A stretch of DNA of 64,000 nt, taken from NCBI GenBank assembly GCA_022702545.1, contig JAHRBC010000003.1:2232001-2296000 (forward strand), in the 5' to 3' direction. The stretch comes from Phycomyces nitens. Its lineage: Eukaryota; Mucoromycota; Mucoromycetes; Mucorales; Phycomycetaceae. Both the position numbers and the translations under genes were made by a program. Below, piece by piece: positions 12,505 through 22,430 of this stretch; positions within the stretch are counted from its first letter, which is position 1, and every line of letters starts with the position of its first letter. The notes beneath the pieces were generated by a model that saw only the letters and a list, made by a program, of their open reading frames with translations, was not told where the DNA came from and did not search any database.

Positions 12505-15500
12505 TTAAATATAAATTTTTTGTAACAAGGGAACAACACACATCATCACTCGACCTCTATCATTCGTGTGTTCACCTACAGCAACAGACAACAGAATTCT
12601 ATGTACAGGGAGAATATCATGAAGACTGCTCGGCTCAAACTCCAACTCATTCACTTCTACACCTTCATCACTCCTGGGCTGCGAACTGGCCTCTCTATAC
12701 CAACGTACATATGCAAACACATGCCGACTTGATTGACTAGCAAACGAGTTTGTGGCAGTATTCACAAAGAGGTACTGAATCTGGCCGGTGTATGCATTGG
12801 TATATTGATCATCACTTGTCTTAAACAATGCCTGGATGAATGACCCACGTCGTATAGTTCCATCACTGCCTTTGTACACCTGGCCAAGAAGATCGATGGA
12901 AGGGATTTTCTGGATACGATTATTGACTATGGTTTGGGAGGGACCGGCCTGGCGGTAATGAGCAAGTTGCTCATTGTTGTACACCTCACGATAGTACTCC
13001 AAGAGGCACTGGTACTCGCTCTCCTTCATGGTGACCTCTTCCTTCAGAGCCAAAGGAAGTGCAGATGGCGGCAATGGCTCGTTGCCCTTCACAATGTCAA
13101 AGTCTGTCTCGGCAGCAGCAAGAAATGCATTCAGATCAAATGACAAGGTGGAAACGGTGGCGGCAGTGGCGGCAGTGACAGCGGTGGTGGCAGTGAGCTC
13201 AGCAAGGATATCAGCCCGAGATTGCACAAGAACTGGTGCAAGCATACGCAGGAGGTCTCCTTTGTATGCGTCTTCGTGGTACCTCTTCATATAGGTTGCC
13301 TTGAAGCCATCTCTTTGGTTCGTCGAGAAATTCTTGAGAACGCCATTGAATCTCTCAAAACTGAACAACCAATATCCATACACCGGGCCAAAGTTGGAGG
13401 TGGTCTCACGAAGATGCAGATGGAGATGCATATTCGGCGAGAGTAGGTCCGCACCATACAACACTTGGCATTGTCTGCAGAATGCCTCTAGGGAACTGTG
13501 TGCTTCTTCCAGCTCGACCATAGAAATGCTAGGCTTGACAAGGTACTGACAAGCATTAACAAACGATATCCAATTGCCAAGGTGGACATCGGGCAAACGG
13601 CCGCGCAGGAGAACAGGAGAATACACCAGACACCAGGACTTCCATTCATCCGCCTTCATGAATGGAAAGTCCTTACCAATCTTCTTTCTCAATGGCGTAT
13701 AATCGGGAGGGAGGACCATCTTCTCGGAGTCTTGCTGCATGGCGGCCAGGTCTCTGTTTGTGAGCAGACCAGCCGATCTCCACTTCTCCATCATCCTTTT
13801 GGCGGTTCCCAGAAAGAGGTTATGCATTGGATCTATTATGGTGCATTCCACTGCATTAAAGTACTCAAGATCGTGGAGTTCTGACCAGCGGACTCCATTC
13901 TTCTTTTCCATCCTCTTTCTTTCTACCTCACTGGACGCGTTCTTCCAGGCCACAGCATCACGGCGATTCTCTTGATCAGTGCGAGCCACCCACTCGGAGA
14001 AGACAAACCCAGAATAGTCAACACCACCATTGCCTGGGAGGTGAGAGAACTGGCGGTTGCACTTGTGACATGCATTAGTACTTGCATGGGACGTGAATCC
14101 ACATGTTTTCCTGGCGGCAGGGATGTCACAGGCAACAAGAAGAAGGGCAGCACGAACCAAGGCACCAGAAGGACACTGCGCCATTGGCATCACCACACCC
14201 ACATACAAGGATTTGAGCTCGGCAACAAGGGGATGGAGGTAGTGGTTGATCTCGCTTGTCTTGGCTTCCTTTGGTCCAGGCATTAGACCGACAAGGAGAA
14301 CATTCTCCTTCTTGTAACGTTCGGCCCTCGGCAAATTATTAACAGAGAGATAGATGGCTCCACAAGAGTATGTAACCCCATCGAAAGGCTGGAACCAATC
14401 GATGTTCATGGTGAGCATGAGAGATCGCTCATGATCCACGAATTGCCTATCATTGCCATCTTTCAACTCACTCCACTTGGCACCATCGTAGATGTCAAAC
14501 ATCATGCCAGGGACTTGCTGTCTTGCTCTCCAATGGTTGATGGATTCCTCGAATCCAGGGCGGCGAAACAGGACTGACAATGCACTGATGATCGGGCTGT
14601 ACATATACACCTTGTTGGGCAAGGACGTGTTTCTTGGAGGAGCCTGGAAGAGCTGGCTTCCACAAGTATTTCCAGAGAGCCTCTCGAAATCGCAGCATTG
14701 GGGAACACCTTCAGATTCCAAGTACGTCTTGTGACAATCGCCGCATGCCACAAAACGCTGGATACTCTTGGATAAAGCTGTCATGCCAGTCATTGAGTTG
14801 AGGCCACTCAAGCTGGATGGAAGACTGAAGGATTGGCCAAAGTGAGACAGGACCTCGTTCAGAAACTTTATCAAGATCGAACCACCCGAATTGACGACAT
14901 ATTTTGAGATGAAGAAAGCAGCAAAGGCGGCAACAAAGGCATGAAGAGGGTCCGCGGGCATAGACACTTCAAATTGCTCTATTTGGTTTTCGTATTAATA
15001 TATGATATATGCTTATTTATTTTGTACTAACCTTCAAGTTCTTCAACTTCATCTTCAGAATCAACCGAAGCATTCAACTCATTGTCAACGGCATCTTCAC
15101 TTTCAACTAAAAATAATAATATAGCAAGAGCAAAAGGTAAGTTTTCATATTTTGTTACATAAAGAATACCATTGCAAGTGATCACAATTTATTATATTGT
15201 ATATAAATAAAGTCATATACTTACATTCAACATTCTCTTCGGCATCATTGATCTCGGCATCAATCTCCATTGCATCGGCATTCTGCAAATGAGTTGTGCC
15301 AGTTGGCAATACTATTTTTTTAAAAAAAAGAAATTAATTATATGAATACATGAATAATAAATGCCTTATACTTACAATTGTCTCTCATGAAACGTCTTAC
15401 AATATCATCAGAAGCATGTCTTTTAAATGTCTGAGCAGACACAAGGGCAAAACCTCTACCATTGGGAGAGCAGACAGAGCACTTGCATTCGAGTTGGTTG

Positions 15501-15517
15501 TTGGAGTATGTAGACAT
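12505..15517 (-). CDS. tnp2-family transposase of element C, open in full
   Basis: Exons on minus: 15376-15517, 15225-15311, 15032-15106 and 12505-14978, phase-1 introns, no stop or frameshift, about 925 residues. Exon 1 has the zinc-binding pair (LECKCSVCSPNGRGFA, then QTFKRHASDD); exons 2-3 are acidic. The main exon opens with a hydrophobic segment (FVAAFAAFFISKYVV), then CGDCHKTYLESEG, LTMNIDWFQPFDG, ACDIPAARKTCGF with ACHKCNRQF, DPMHNLFLGTAKRMMEKW, HLHLRETTSNFGPVYGYWLF with FERFNG, an Ala/Thr-rich spacer (TATTAVTAATAATVSTL), and the C-terminal domain with NAYTGQIQYLFVNT and ILPVHRILLSVA. Codons are richer in G/C than those of A and H. It could act in trans, but C is itself split by B, so mobility of C is doubtful. 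Confidence 0.9.
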
Positions 15518-16100
15518 GTTTGTTTGTTTTTGTAATTGGTTTTAATTGTCAAGAAAGGAAAATGATTCAGGAACATAGTTTATTTCATATCTTTTATAGT
15601 TATTTTACTGACAAACTATCATAATTGACATTGATAATAAAATCGGCAATTTACTATAAGCAGTAATTATTGAGTCGTAGTAGTTTAAAGCGTTATAAAT
15701 CTACTGATTGGTTTATGGATGTCTTGAACAATATCGTATTACTGGACATCTATTTGAAACAAATTTCAAGATGTAATATGTTCTTCCTTGAATCTGCGGC
15801 AATTTGAAACATGTTTCAAATTACTCTTTTATCTCATATTTGTCAACCACCTTTTTCAAAATTGTTTTTATTTGAAGCCCATTGTTCATATTGATTCTGC
15901 GACTCTCAATTAGCAAAAAATATATGTCTCAAATCAATTCTCCTCAAGAAAAAAAGACAATAGCTTTATTACCCAATCATATAACACATTATTATCATCT
16001 CCACTATAAATCAAAAACCCATTTTAACATCAATTTGGGTCTACTGATGATCAAATATTTACCACATTCCCTCACATGAAATCGACCAGTTTTTGTAGTG
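15518..16100. other. Subterminal region of C, no gene seen
   Basis: This AT-rich stretch between the transposase start and the right terminus should hold the transposase promoter and subterminal binding sites. A short direct repeat is visible: ATTTGAAAC motifs near 15750-15820 (three occurrences of GAAAC-A-ATTTCAA or its like). No convincing ORF is present. Confidence 0.4.
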
Positions 16101-19100
16101 TCCGTCCAAAGGCCAATGGACTTCTCCAGTCTTTTTTGTGCGCAAGCGAGATGGATCTCTTTGACTAGTAGTCGACTATCATCGTCTTAATCAAGTAACT
16201 ATCAAGGACGCTTTCCCTTCGCCATATATCGATGATCTTCTGGATTCTCTTGGTGGTGCATCTTATTTCTCTACTTTGGATGCTGCCAGTAGATTTTGGC
16301 AAGTACCAGTTTCTGAGGAATCCATCGAACGCACTGGGTTTGTCACCAAGCAAGGAACTTATGAATTCACTGTGATGCCTTTTGGTCTTACGTCAGCTCC
16401 ATCTACCTTCCAGAGGGCCATGTCAATCATCCTGGAAGAATACATTGGACAGTTTGTATATGTCTTCATCGATGACATTATTATATTTTCAAAGACCTTG
16501 CAAGAACATGCCATCCACATCGAACAAGTCTTTCAAGCATGTAAAAAGGCGAATCTCCAGTTGAAGAGAAAGAAATGTTTCTTTGCTTGTCAGCAAGTGG
16601 AATATCTTGGTCACGTTGTATCCAGTAAGGGACTATCTCCATGCAACAGAAATGTCAAAAAGGTGTTGTCCATGACCTGTCCCAAATCAGTACCAGACAT
16701 TCAAACCTTCTTAGGGATGGCTGGGTATTACCACCGTTTTGTGCCAGATTATGCTGCTTTGGCACAACCTTTGACAATTTTACTGAAGAAGGACACTCTT
16801 TTCCGTTGGGGACCAGAACAAGACCAAGCTTTCTGCTCCCTGAAAGAATGTCTTGTTCATCCTCCCGTTTTGGCTTTCCCTTCAAAGGACATCACTACAA
16901 AAGTCTAAGAGTATTATGTAGATAAAACTTATAAAATAAGCTACTTAATTGTATAGTTTTACTATGCTTTTGGTAATATATAATCGTGATCTGTAGTAGA
17001 CTAAAAAGATATGGGAGTGAACTGAATCATCCTACCTACTGGTGTACAAGAATCCAATGTAGAATATTTAAATGCCCTCAAACAGTGCAAAACTTAAATA
17101 TACATTGTAGCCACAATATATTCCTAGTCGATCTACCCTTTTTTGCATTGTATTTTACGATACACAGACAGTTTGTGTCAGGGGAGATTGACCACTTACA
17201 AACAACCAGTTTTATCTTTCATTATATTTTATAGTGGGTTTTATAATATGTTTTAACAGTCCATCAAGGATGATTGTAGACTATTGCAAGGTAATTGTAG
17301 TTATTCTATGCAAACAAGCCTCTCTGGTTTATTGTTTTTTTGGAGCAATAGATTCTGAAAATTTTTATTTTTTGTTTTATTTGATAAAAAATACATTTGC
17401 GCTATATATTCTAGTCTCTAGATTATTTCTTTGGTATATCTATTCTACCAATCGATATTTCTTGGTCAGCACCATCAACTGGTTCTTAATAGAGCCAGGA
17501 TACTTACCTAGCTGAGAGAAAGCCAATACTGTCTAAAAGTAAAAGAGAAGATTGTTAGTAAATTATTTTTATATAAATCATTCATTCTTATACTTACATT
17601 TTTAATATAATAAATAGAACATTTGATAGACTCTCTGTAATATACCAACAAATGATTATTGTCTAATAGATATATATTAATATTTGTAGATAAACAATAT
17701 GTAATACTAAAATATTAGTTTACTTACAAGATATAGCCATTGGAATGGCCAGATAATTTCAATCGGGAATCAATATAAGAGCATAGCAAGATGTCTGTTA
17801 TAGATGTTATTAAAGAGGACATATTTATAATATAAAAGGTTTACCAGAATATTATATTGAGATAGATAGAAAAATAGAATTTGTGGCTATATATAAAAGA
17901 GTGATTTGGTTAATAAAGAATAGCTTTAGCATAATATGATCTTACCTTTGGATATACAGCCAAGTGCAATAGAGAGCCCCATAATATATTTATAAGCAGT
18001 TACCTATGAATAATAAAATATATTGAGTAAAAAATATATTCACAAGAGAAAGAAAAGAATTAATTACCAGAGTATTTTGCGGTAATATTTAGGCACAAAA
18101 GAATATAAAAAATAAAAGGAAAAACAAATACTTTGTATTAAAAGGCTGTTTGACCCTGATAAAATGCGGGAAATAAAAATGATAATCCAAAAGAATATGC
18201 CTGCCGTCATTTTCATATCTTTGTAATTTATAGTTTATTAGGTTGAAAAAGATGTCTAGATATAGAACAAGAGTGTACACAATGCTGTTAAATAATAATA
18301 AAACTATAAGACAATTCATTATCTTCAGTCAACTTATTTACTTGCAAGCATACTGGTCATATTTCTCTTCCTTCTTATGAGAATAAACATGATAATAATT
18401 GATTTGTTTATTATTTCTACTCCAATTAATTTAATGATATAGTTACAAGAAGTAGAAATAAATCACAAACAAATATGACATCTAAAAGGCTCTACTTTAT
18501 TATTCTATCCAATAGAACATATTGAATAATATAATCGCCATCAAAAATAAAAAAGTTTATTATGTTTAACTTCAGTCTACTAATGGTAAGATAATATAGT
18601 AGTTTGTTATGAATGAAACCACTCAATTTTTGTAGTGCATGGTACAAATCCTTACAACCGATGCGTCTACAAGAGGATTAGGCGCGGTACTGTCGCAAGC
18701 TCCTGAAGATGATCTCTTGCAAGAAACCGTAATTGCTTATAGTTCTTGTGCCCTTCGCGGCTCAGAACGCAATTATGCTGCAACGCATTTGGAGGCTCTT
18801 GCGTTAGTCTGGGGTGTAACAAGGTTTCGTCATCATCTAGCTGGTCGGAAATTTATCCTCCGTACCGATCATACCACCTTAATTTACATAGTGAAGAACC
18901 CTAAGCCTTCCCAGAAGTTATCAAGATGGGCTGCCGCTCTGATGGAATATGATTTTATCATCCAGCACCACCCAGGTCGAGAAAATCGTGCAGACGCACT
19001 TTCTTACCTACTTCCCGACAGCTCTGAGTAAGACATTTGTCCTAGATACCCCCAAGTCATATTTTTCCCATTTCCTTGTCTTGGAGAAGACCTTTTATTG

Positions 19101-19662
19101 CACCCATCTTTTCCTTTTATTACTCTTGTTATTTTTATAACGAAACAAATATATTTTATATTTTAAAAACATATCTGTCATCACTTGTCTACTTCTTGCA
19201 ATGGAATATCCTTTATATTTGTCCATATTACACTGTATTCAAAACAATGGAAACCTTCCTGATCGGATTACTCCAACTGAATGCAAGAAAATCCGTAGGC
19301 AAGCCCCCAAGTTTGAAGTTCATCATGGAAAACTATTCAAGAAAAATCCGTATACTGGTGGACTTCAAGAACTTCTTCATGAAGGTATTATCAAAGATAT
19401 AATTACTCAAGTACATTCAGAAGGACATGCTGGTATCAAGAATACATGGTCTCAAGTCCATCAACAATATACTTCACCAAGATTATTTGAATGGGTACGC
19501 AAGATAGTACAGAATTGTGTTACATGCCAAGTATGTGCTCGTTATCTTCACCGCCATACGGAGCTATCAAGACCTATTCCAACACCTGATCGTCCATTTT
19601 ATATGGTTGGATGCGATGCAGTGGGACCAATGGATATTCCCTCTAGTGGATTCCGCTATATA
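16101..19662 (+). mobile_element. Ty3/gypsy LTR retrotransposon relic, interrupted by C, D and a Tc1 element
   Basis: Only part of pol is visible, in the order reverse transcriptase, RNase H, integrase, which defines the Ty3/gypsy order. Segments are 16101-16892, 18638-19031 and 19201-19662. Element C ends immediately before it, D splits it between RT and RNase H, and a Tc1-like element begins at the TA at 19661-19662 inside the integrase core. No LTR belonging to this copy can be identified in the window. Confidence 0.85.
16101..19662 (+). pseudogene. gypsy pol fragment: RT, RNase H and integrase N-terminal part
   Basis: The RT part begins with GQWTSPVFFVRKRDGSL, then a TGA (16162-16164) where gypsy RTs normally have Arg, a CGA-to-TGA type change. 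It continues with DYHRLNQVTIKDAFP, the active-site box FIDDIIIFS and YLGHVVSSKG, then the tether region up to FPSKD at the D border. The RNase H part (18638-19031) has TTDASTRGLGAVLSQ, SSCALRGSERNYA, LRTDHTTLIYI and HHPGRENRADALS, followed by a stop at 19029-19031. The integrase part (19201-19662) has the zinc-binding HSEGH and CVTCQVC residues and the start of the catalytic core (GCDAVGPMD). Internal stops and three insertions make it non-functional. Confidence 0.85.
16893..18637. mobile_element. Non-autonomous CMC element D, 1745 bp, duplication CAT
   Basis: Left end CACTACAAAAGTCTAAG at 16893; right end CTCAATTTTTGTAGTG ends at 18637. The 3-bp target CAT is repeated at 16890-16892 and 18638-18640, and removing the element restores the gypsy reading frame. 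It has no transposase. Its left 140 bp matches element G (25663-26156), except that about 350 bp present in G are missing just inside the terminus. The minus strand carries many donor-like complements (CTTAC near 17504, 17592, 17723, 17943), resembling the splice ladder of the autonomous elements. Confidence 0.9.
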
Positions 19663-19877
19663 CAGTAGGTGGATAAAGGGTTCGCATGTTTGTATATTAT
19701 TTATTATTCTTATAATATCTCTATGAATATGCATCATATTAGCATAAAACAAAAAGTATCTGAAAGATATTTTTTAGGTGTATATTTATTGTAAATTTTA
19801 TAAGCGGAGATTTAAAACATATTGAGATAAATAAATACAAAAATTTTTATTACATGCAAACCCTTTTGCCACTTTTA

Positions 19878-20891
19878 TTAATATTTAGTATTTTTGCCTT
19901 TTGCCATAATTACTGCGTCAACTCTTGCTGGCATTGTATCTATATACTTTTTACAAATATCATGTGTGATATTGTTCCATTCTTTATCACATCTTTCCCA
20001 AAGTTTATGCATTCCTTTAGTCTTTAAAGTATATAAAGAAAGGCGCAACTTTAAATGATGCAAAATATGTTCAATTGGATTCAGGTCTGGGGATTAAGCT
20101 GGCCAAGGGAGTACTTGTAATTCCATATCACTGATATACTGTTTTGTTATCTTGGCTGTGTGTTTTGGGTTATTATCATGCTGAAAAATGATGTTTTTCT
20201 TATTAAAACCATAGAAATTTATAGTTTCTTTCATGTTATCTTCAAGTATATCACAGTAAACTTTGCTTGTAATGAGCTCTTATATGTGACAACCATATCC
20301 AATGCCTTCATAAGTCATGCATCCCCACAGCATCAAACTGCCTCCTCCATGTTTTACTGTTAAATCAAGATGATGGTCTTGTAGTAGGTAATCTGGCCTT
20401 TTCTAATGATACTTTACTCTATCAGATCCCCAAATATTGATTTTGGTTTCATCTGAGAATATAACACGTTTCCAATCATTAATAGTCCAGTGTTGATGTT
20501 CTAAAGCCCATTTAAGTCTTGCTTGTTGATTTTTCTCAGATATTATTGGATTCTTCTTTTTAATTGCTGCTCTGAAACCAAGGGCCTTGAGAGTCTTGCA
20601 AACAGTAGAGTAGTCAAGCTGTAGCCCTTCTTGACCCAATTAGATATGTGCTTCTTTGGCAGTTTGTATTTCACCAGTTACAAATTGTCTTACTAACAGG
20701 CGCCTTCTGACATGAGAAATTTTTGCAATTTGACCACCAATAGAGATTTTTTCAGTAATTTTTATCTTCTTTTTGTACTTGGATACAGTCCCAGCAGATA
20801 TAGAAAGGTTCTTGAAGATTTTCTTGACAGAAGCCCCACTTTGAAGCTGACTTTGGATAGAATTTCTGAGAGAAAGAGGTAGAATTTTCAT
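19878..20891 (-). pseudogene. Tc1/mariner-family transposase with four nonsense codons
   Basis: One continuous frame of about 338 codons, without frameshift, runs from a start at 20891 (MKILPLSLRNSIQ) through an N-terminal helix-turn-helix (GASVKKIFKNLSISAGTVSK), a second basic DNA-binding helix region (SHVRRRLLVRQF), and the DD34E catalytic domain: SDETKINIWGSD, GGGSLMLWGCMT, QHDNNPKHTAK and SPDLNPIEH. In-frame stops occur at about 20640, 20402, 20280 and 20096. The last replaces the Gln of the usual WPAQSPDLNP motif (CAA to TAA), so at least that one is a C-to-T change. The length is typical for the family. It is inactive. Confidence 0.9.
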
Positions 20892-21587
20892 TTTAAAAGA
20901 AACAAGGAATAATATGAAAATAAAAAGAAAAACTTAGTTATTTATATATGTTTTTATTTTATATTCCAATTATATGACTCATTTTGACTATTATATGTGA
21001 CTTTGAACAATTTATAAGCAAAAGTCACAGAGAAATAATTTATTTTCTATTAATTTATCCAAAGTGGAAAAAGGGTTCACATACTTTTCAAAAATTTGTC
21101 TGGGTTTTATTAAATCAATATTCATTCTCAGCCATTGATATTTTTATATGTGGTAGGTTTATATAAAATAAATATAATACATTTTGTTTTACACAAAAAT
21201 ATTAAAAATTGAAAGAGTACACACCCAAGGAGTATTTCGGGTTTTAAAAGCTCATTTCTTTTTGGACATCCATATATAGTAATTTTCGGGAGAGTTTTTT
21301 GCACCTATTTAATCCCAACAGCCAATAACAATACAGAAATAAAGCATTAATAATACAGTTTATAACAGTTCTCATTGGATAGAATTTCACCAACAAGGAT
21401 TATTTTCGGGTTTTCAAAACTCGTATTTTTTGATTATTCTTAATATAGTAATTATCGGGAGAGATATTTTTTCCAAAAAAATCAAAATTGCAAATCAAAA
21501 TGCAAAAATTATTGATAGTACGAATTATAGACAGCATTCATTGGATAGATTTATAGGTTTACAAATGATTTTTATTGGATAAAATTC

Positions 21588-22258
21588 TCATAGCTTTGGG
21601 CCAGGGGTTTCTTTCATAAAATGATGCAATGAGGGCATTCCTACCTTGTCAGTTGCTTGATGCTCTTTCAAGATGATATGAATGAGTGCAGAATCAAATA
21701 AGTCTGACCCAAAAGGCAGGAGAGCGGTATCCATTATTTGATAGAATGTCTAGACAAGATAGTATATACAAACCTAACTAATGATAATTAGCAAACAAAG
21801 CTCGAATAGATAGATGATAATGTACACACTACCTTACCATACATATTGTTCACAGTTGATTCTATCTAACAAAAGTATGAAAGTTAATAATCAACAAAAA
21901 TATATGAAGAATAGTGTTTAATTTTATATCTTATAATATTTTACGCAGCAACTCTTTAAAAACGCGTCATTATATTTGTTGCTAGATATATAGGAGTCTT
22001 ATACACACCTTAAACAAAGAGGATGGGCAATAGATGGCCCTTGTACATTGAATGAGCTACTGCTATCTCAAACTGTAAACGAAATGCCTATTATAAAAGA
22101 AGACATTCATTTAGTTTTTAGTTGAACACAGTGCAGACTTGAATATCTTACAGCAACATAAAGCAGGCTCGAGTAGTCTATTTAATAGAGACAGAAAAAG
22201 AAGCTTTGTTATATATAATTTGTTACAAAGTAGGGGTCAAACGAAAATCACTTACCAT
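21588..22258 (-). CDS. Possible third gene of element E, divergent small multi-exon gene (structure unresolved)
   Basis: Exon-like units on minus: ending at ATG|GTAAGT (22256), then 22152-22177, 22009-22087, 21838-21865 and a terminal exon 21588-21749. The terminal exon is open for 53 codons and looks protein-coding (TFYQIMDTALLPFGSDLF, then ALIHIILKEHQATDK and a stop after KETPGPKL). Units 22177-22152 and 22087-22009 join into another open stretch (YSSLLYVAAFRLQFEIAV, then MYKGHLLPIL). I could not join all units in one frame, so either the gene is decayed or some borders are wrong. No family is recognised. It lies 170 bp upstream of the transposase start and points away from it. Confidence 0.4.
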
Positions 22259-22364
22259 AAAAAATGTTGAAGAAGCGGAAAGAAAAGAAAAGAAATAAAA
22301 AAATAAATAAAAAATAAATAAATAAAGAACCTGCTGGAAAGATTGCTGCGGTTCAAATTTATGG

Positions 22365-22371
22365 TATAAAT
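22365..22371 (+). promoter_or_regulatory. TATA-like box upstream of E transposase
   Basis: TATAAAT lies 60 bp upstream of the ATG at 22431, a typical fungal TATA spacing. A comparable box precedes the Plavaka-like gene of element F at a similar distance. Confidence 0.4.
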
Positions 22372-22430
22372 TAAATTGACAAATCGTCCAAAGACAAATC
22401 AGTTTTGTACCTTATTTACTTCCCTGAACA

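Larger units (their letters stand above)
10581..16100. mobile_element. CACTA/CMC DNA transposon C, right part (left end outside window)
   Basis: The right terminus AGTTTTTGTAGTG ends at 16100, so the inverted end is CACTACAAAAACTGGTC, a CACTAC variant also seen in D and G. The next base, 16101, falls in the reverse-transcriptase region of a gypsy element whose frame continues directly, so C was inserted into that retrotransposon. Gene 1 of C is cut by element B at 10580/10581, and the transposase gene (12505-15517) is open throughout. A LINE fragment lies between the two genes. The region 15518-16100 between the transposase start and the terminus shows no gene. Confidence 0.85.

Noticed and set aside
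18639..19031. RNase H frame as a separate gene with its own start
   Set aside because: It continues the gypsy RT frame once element D is disregarded, with a CAT duplication at the border.
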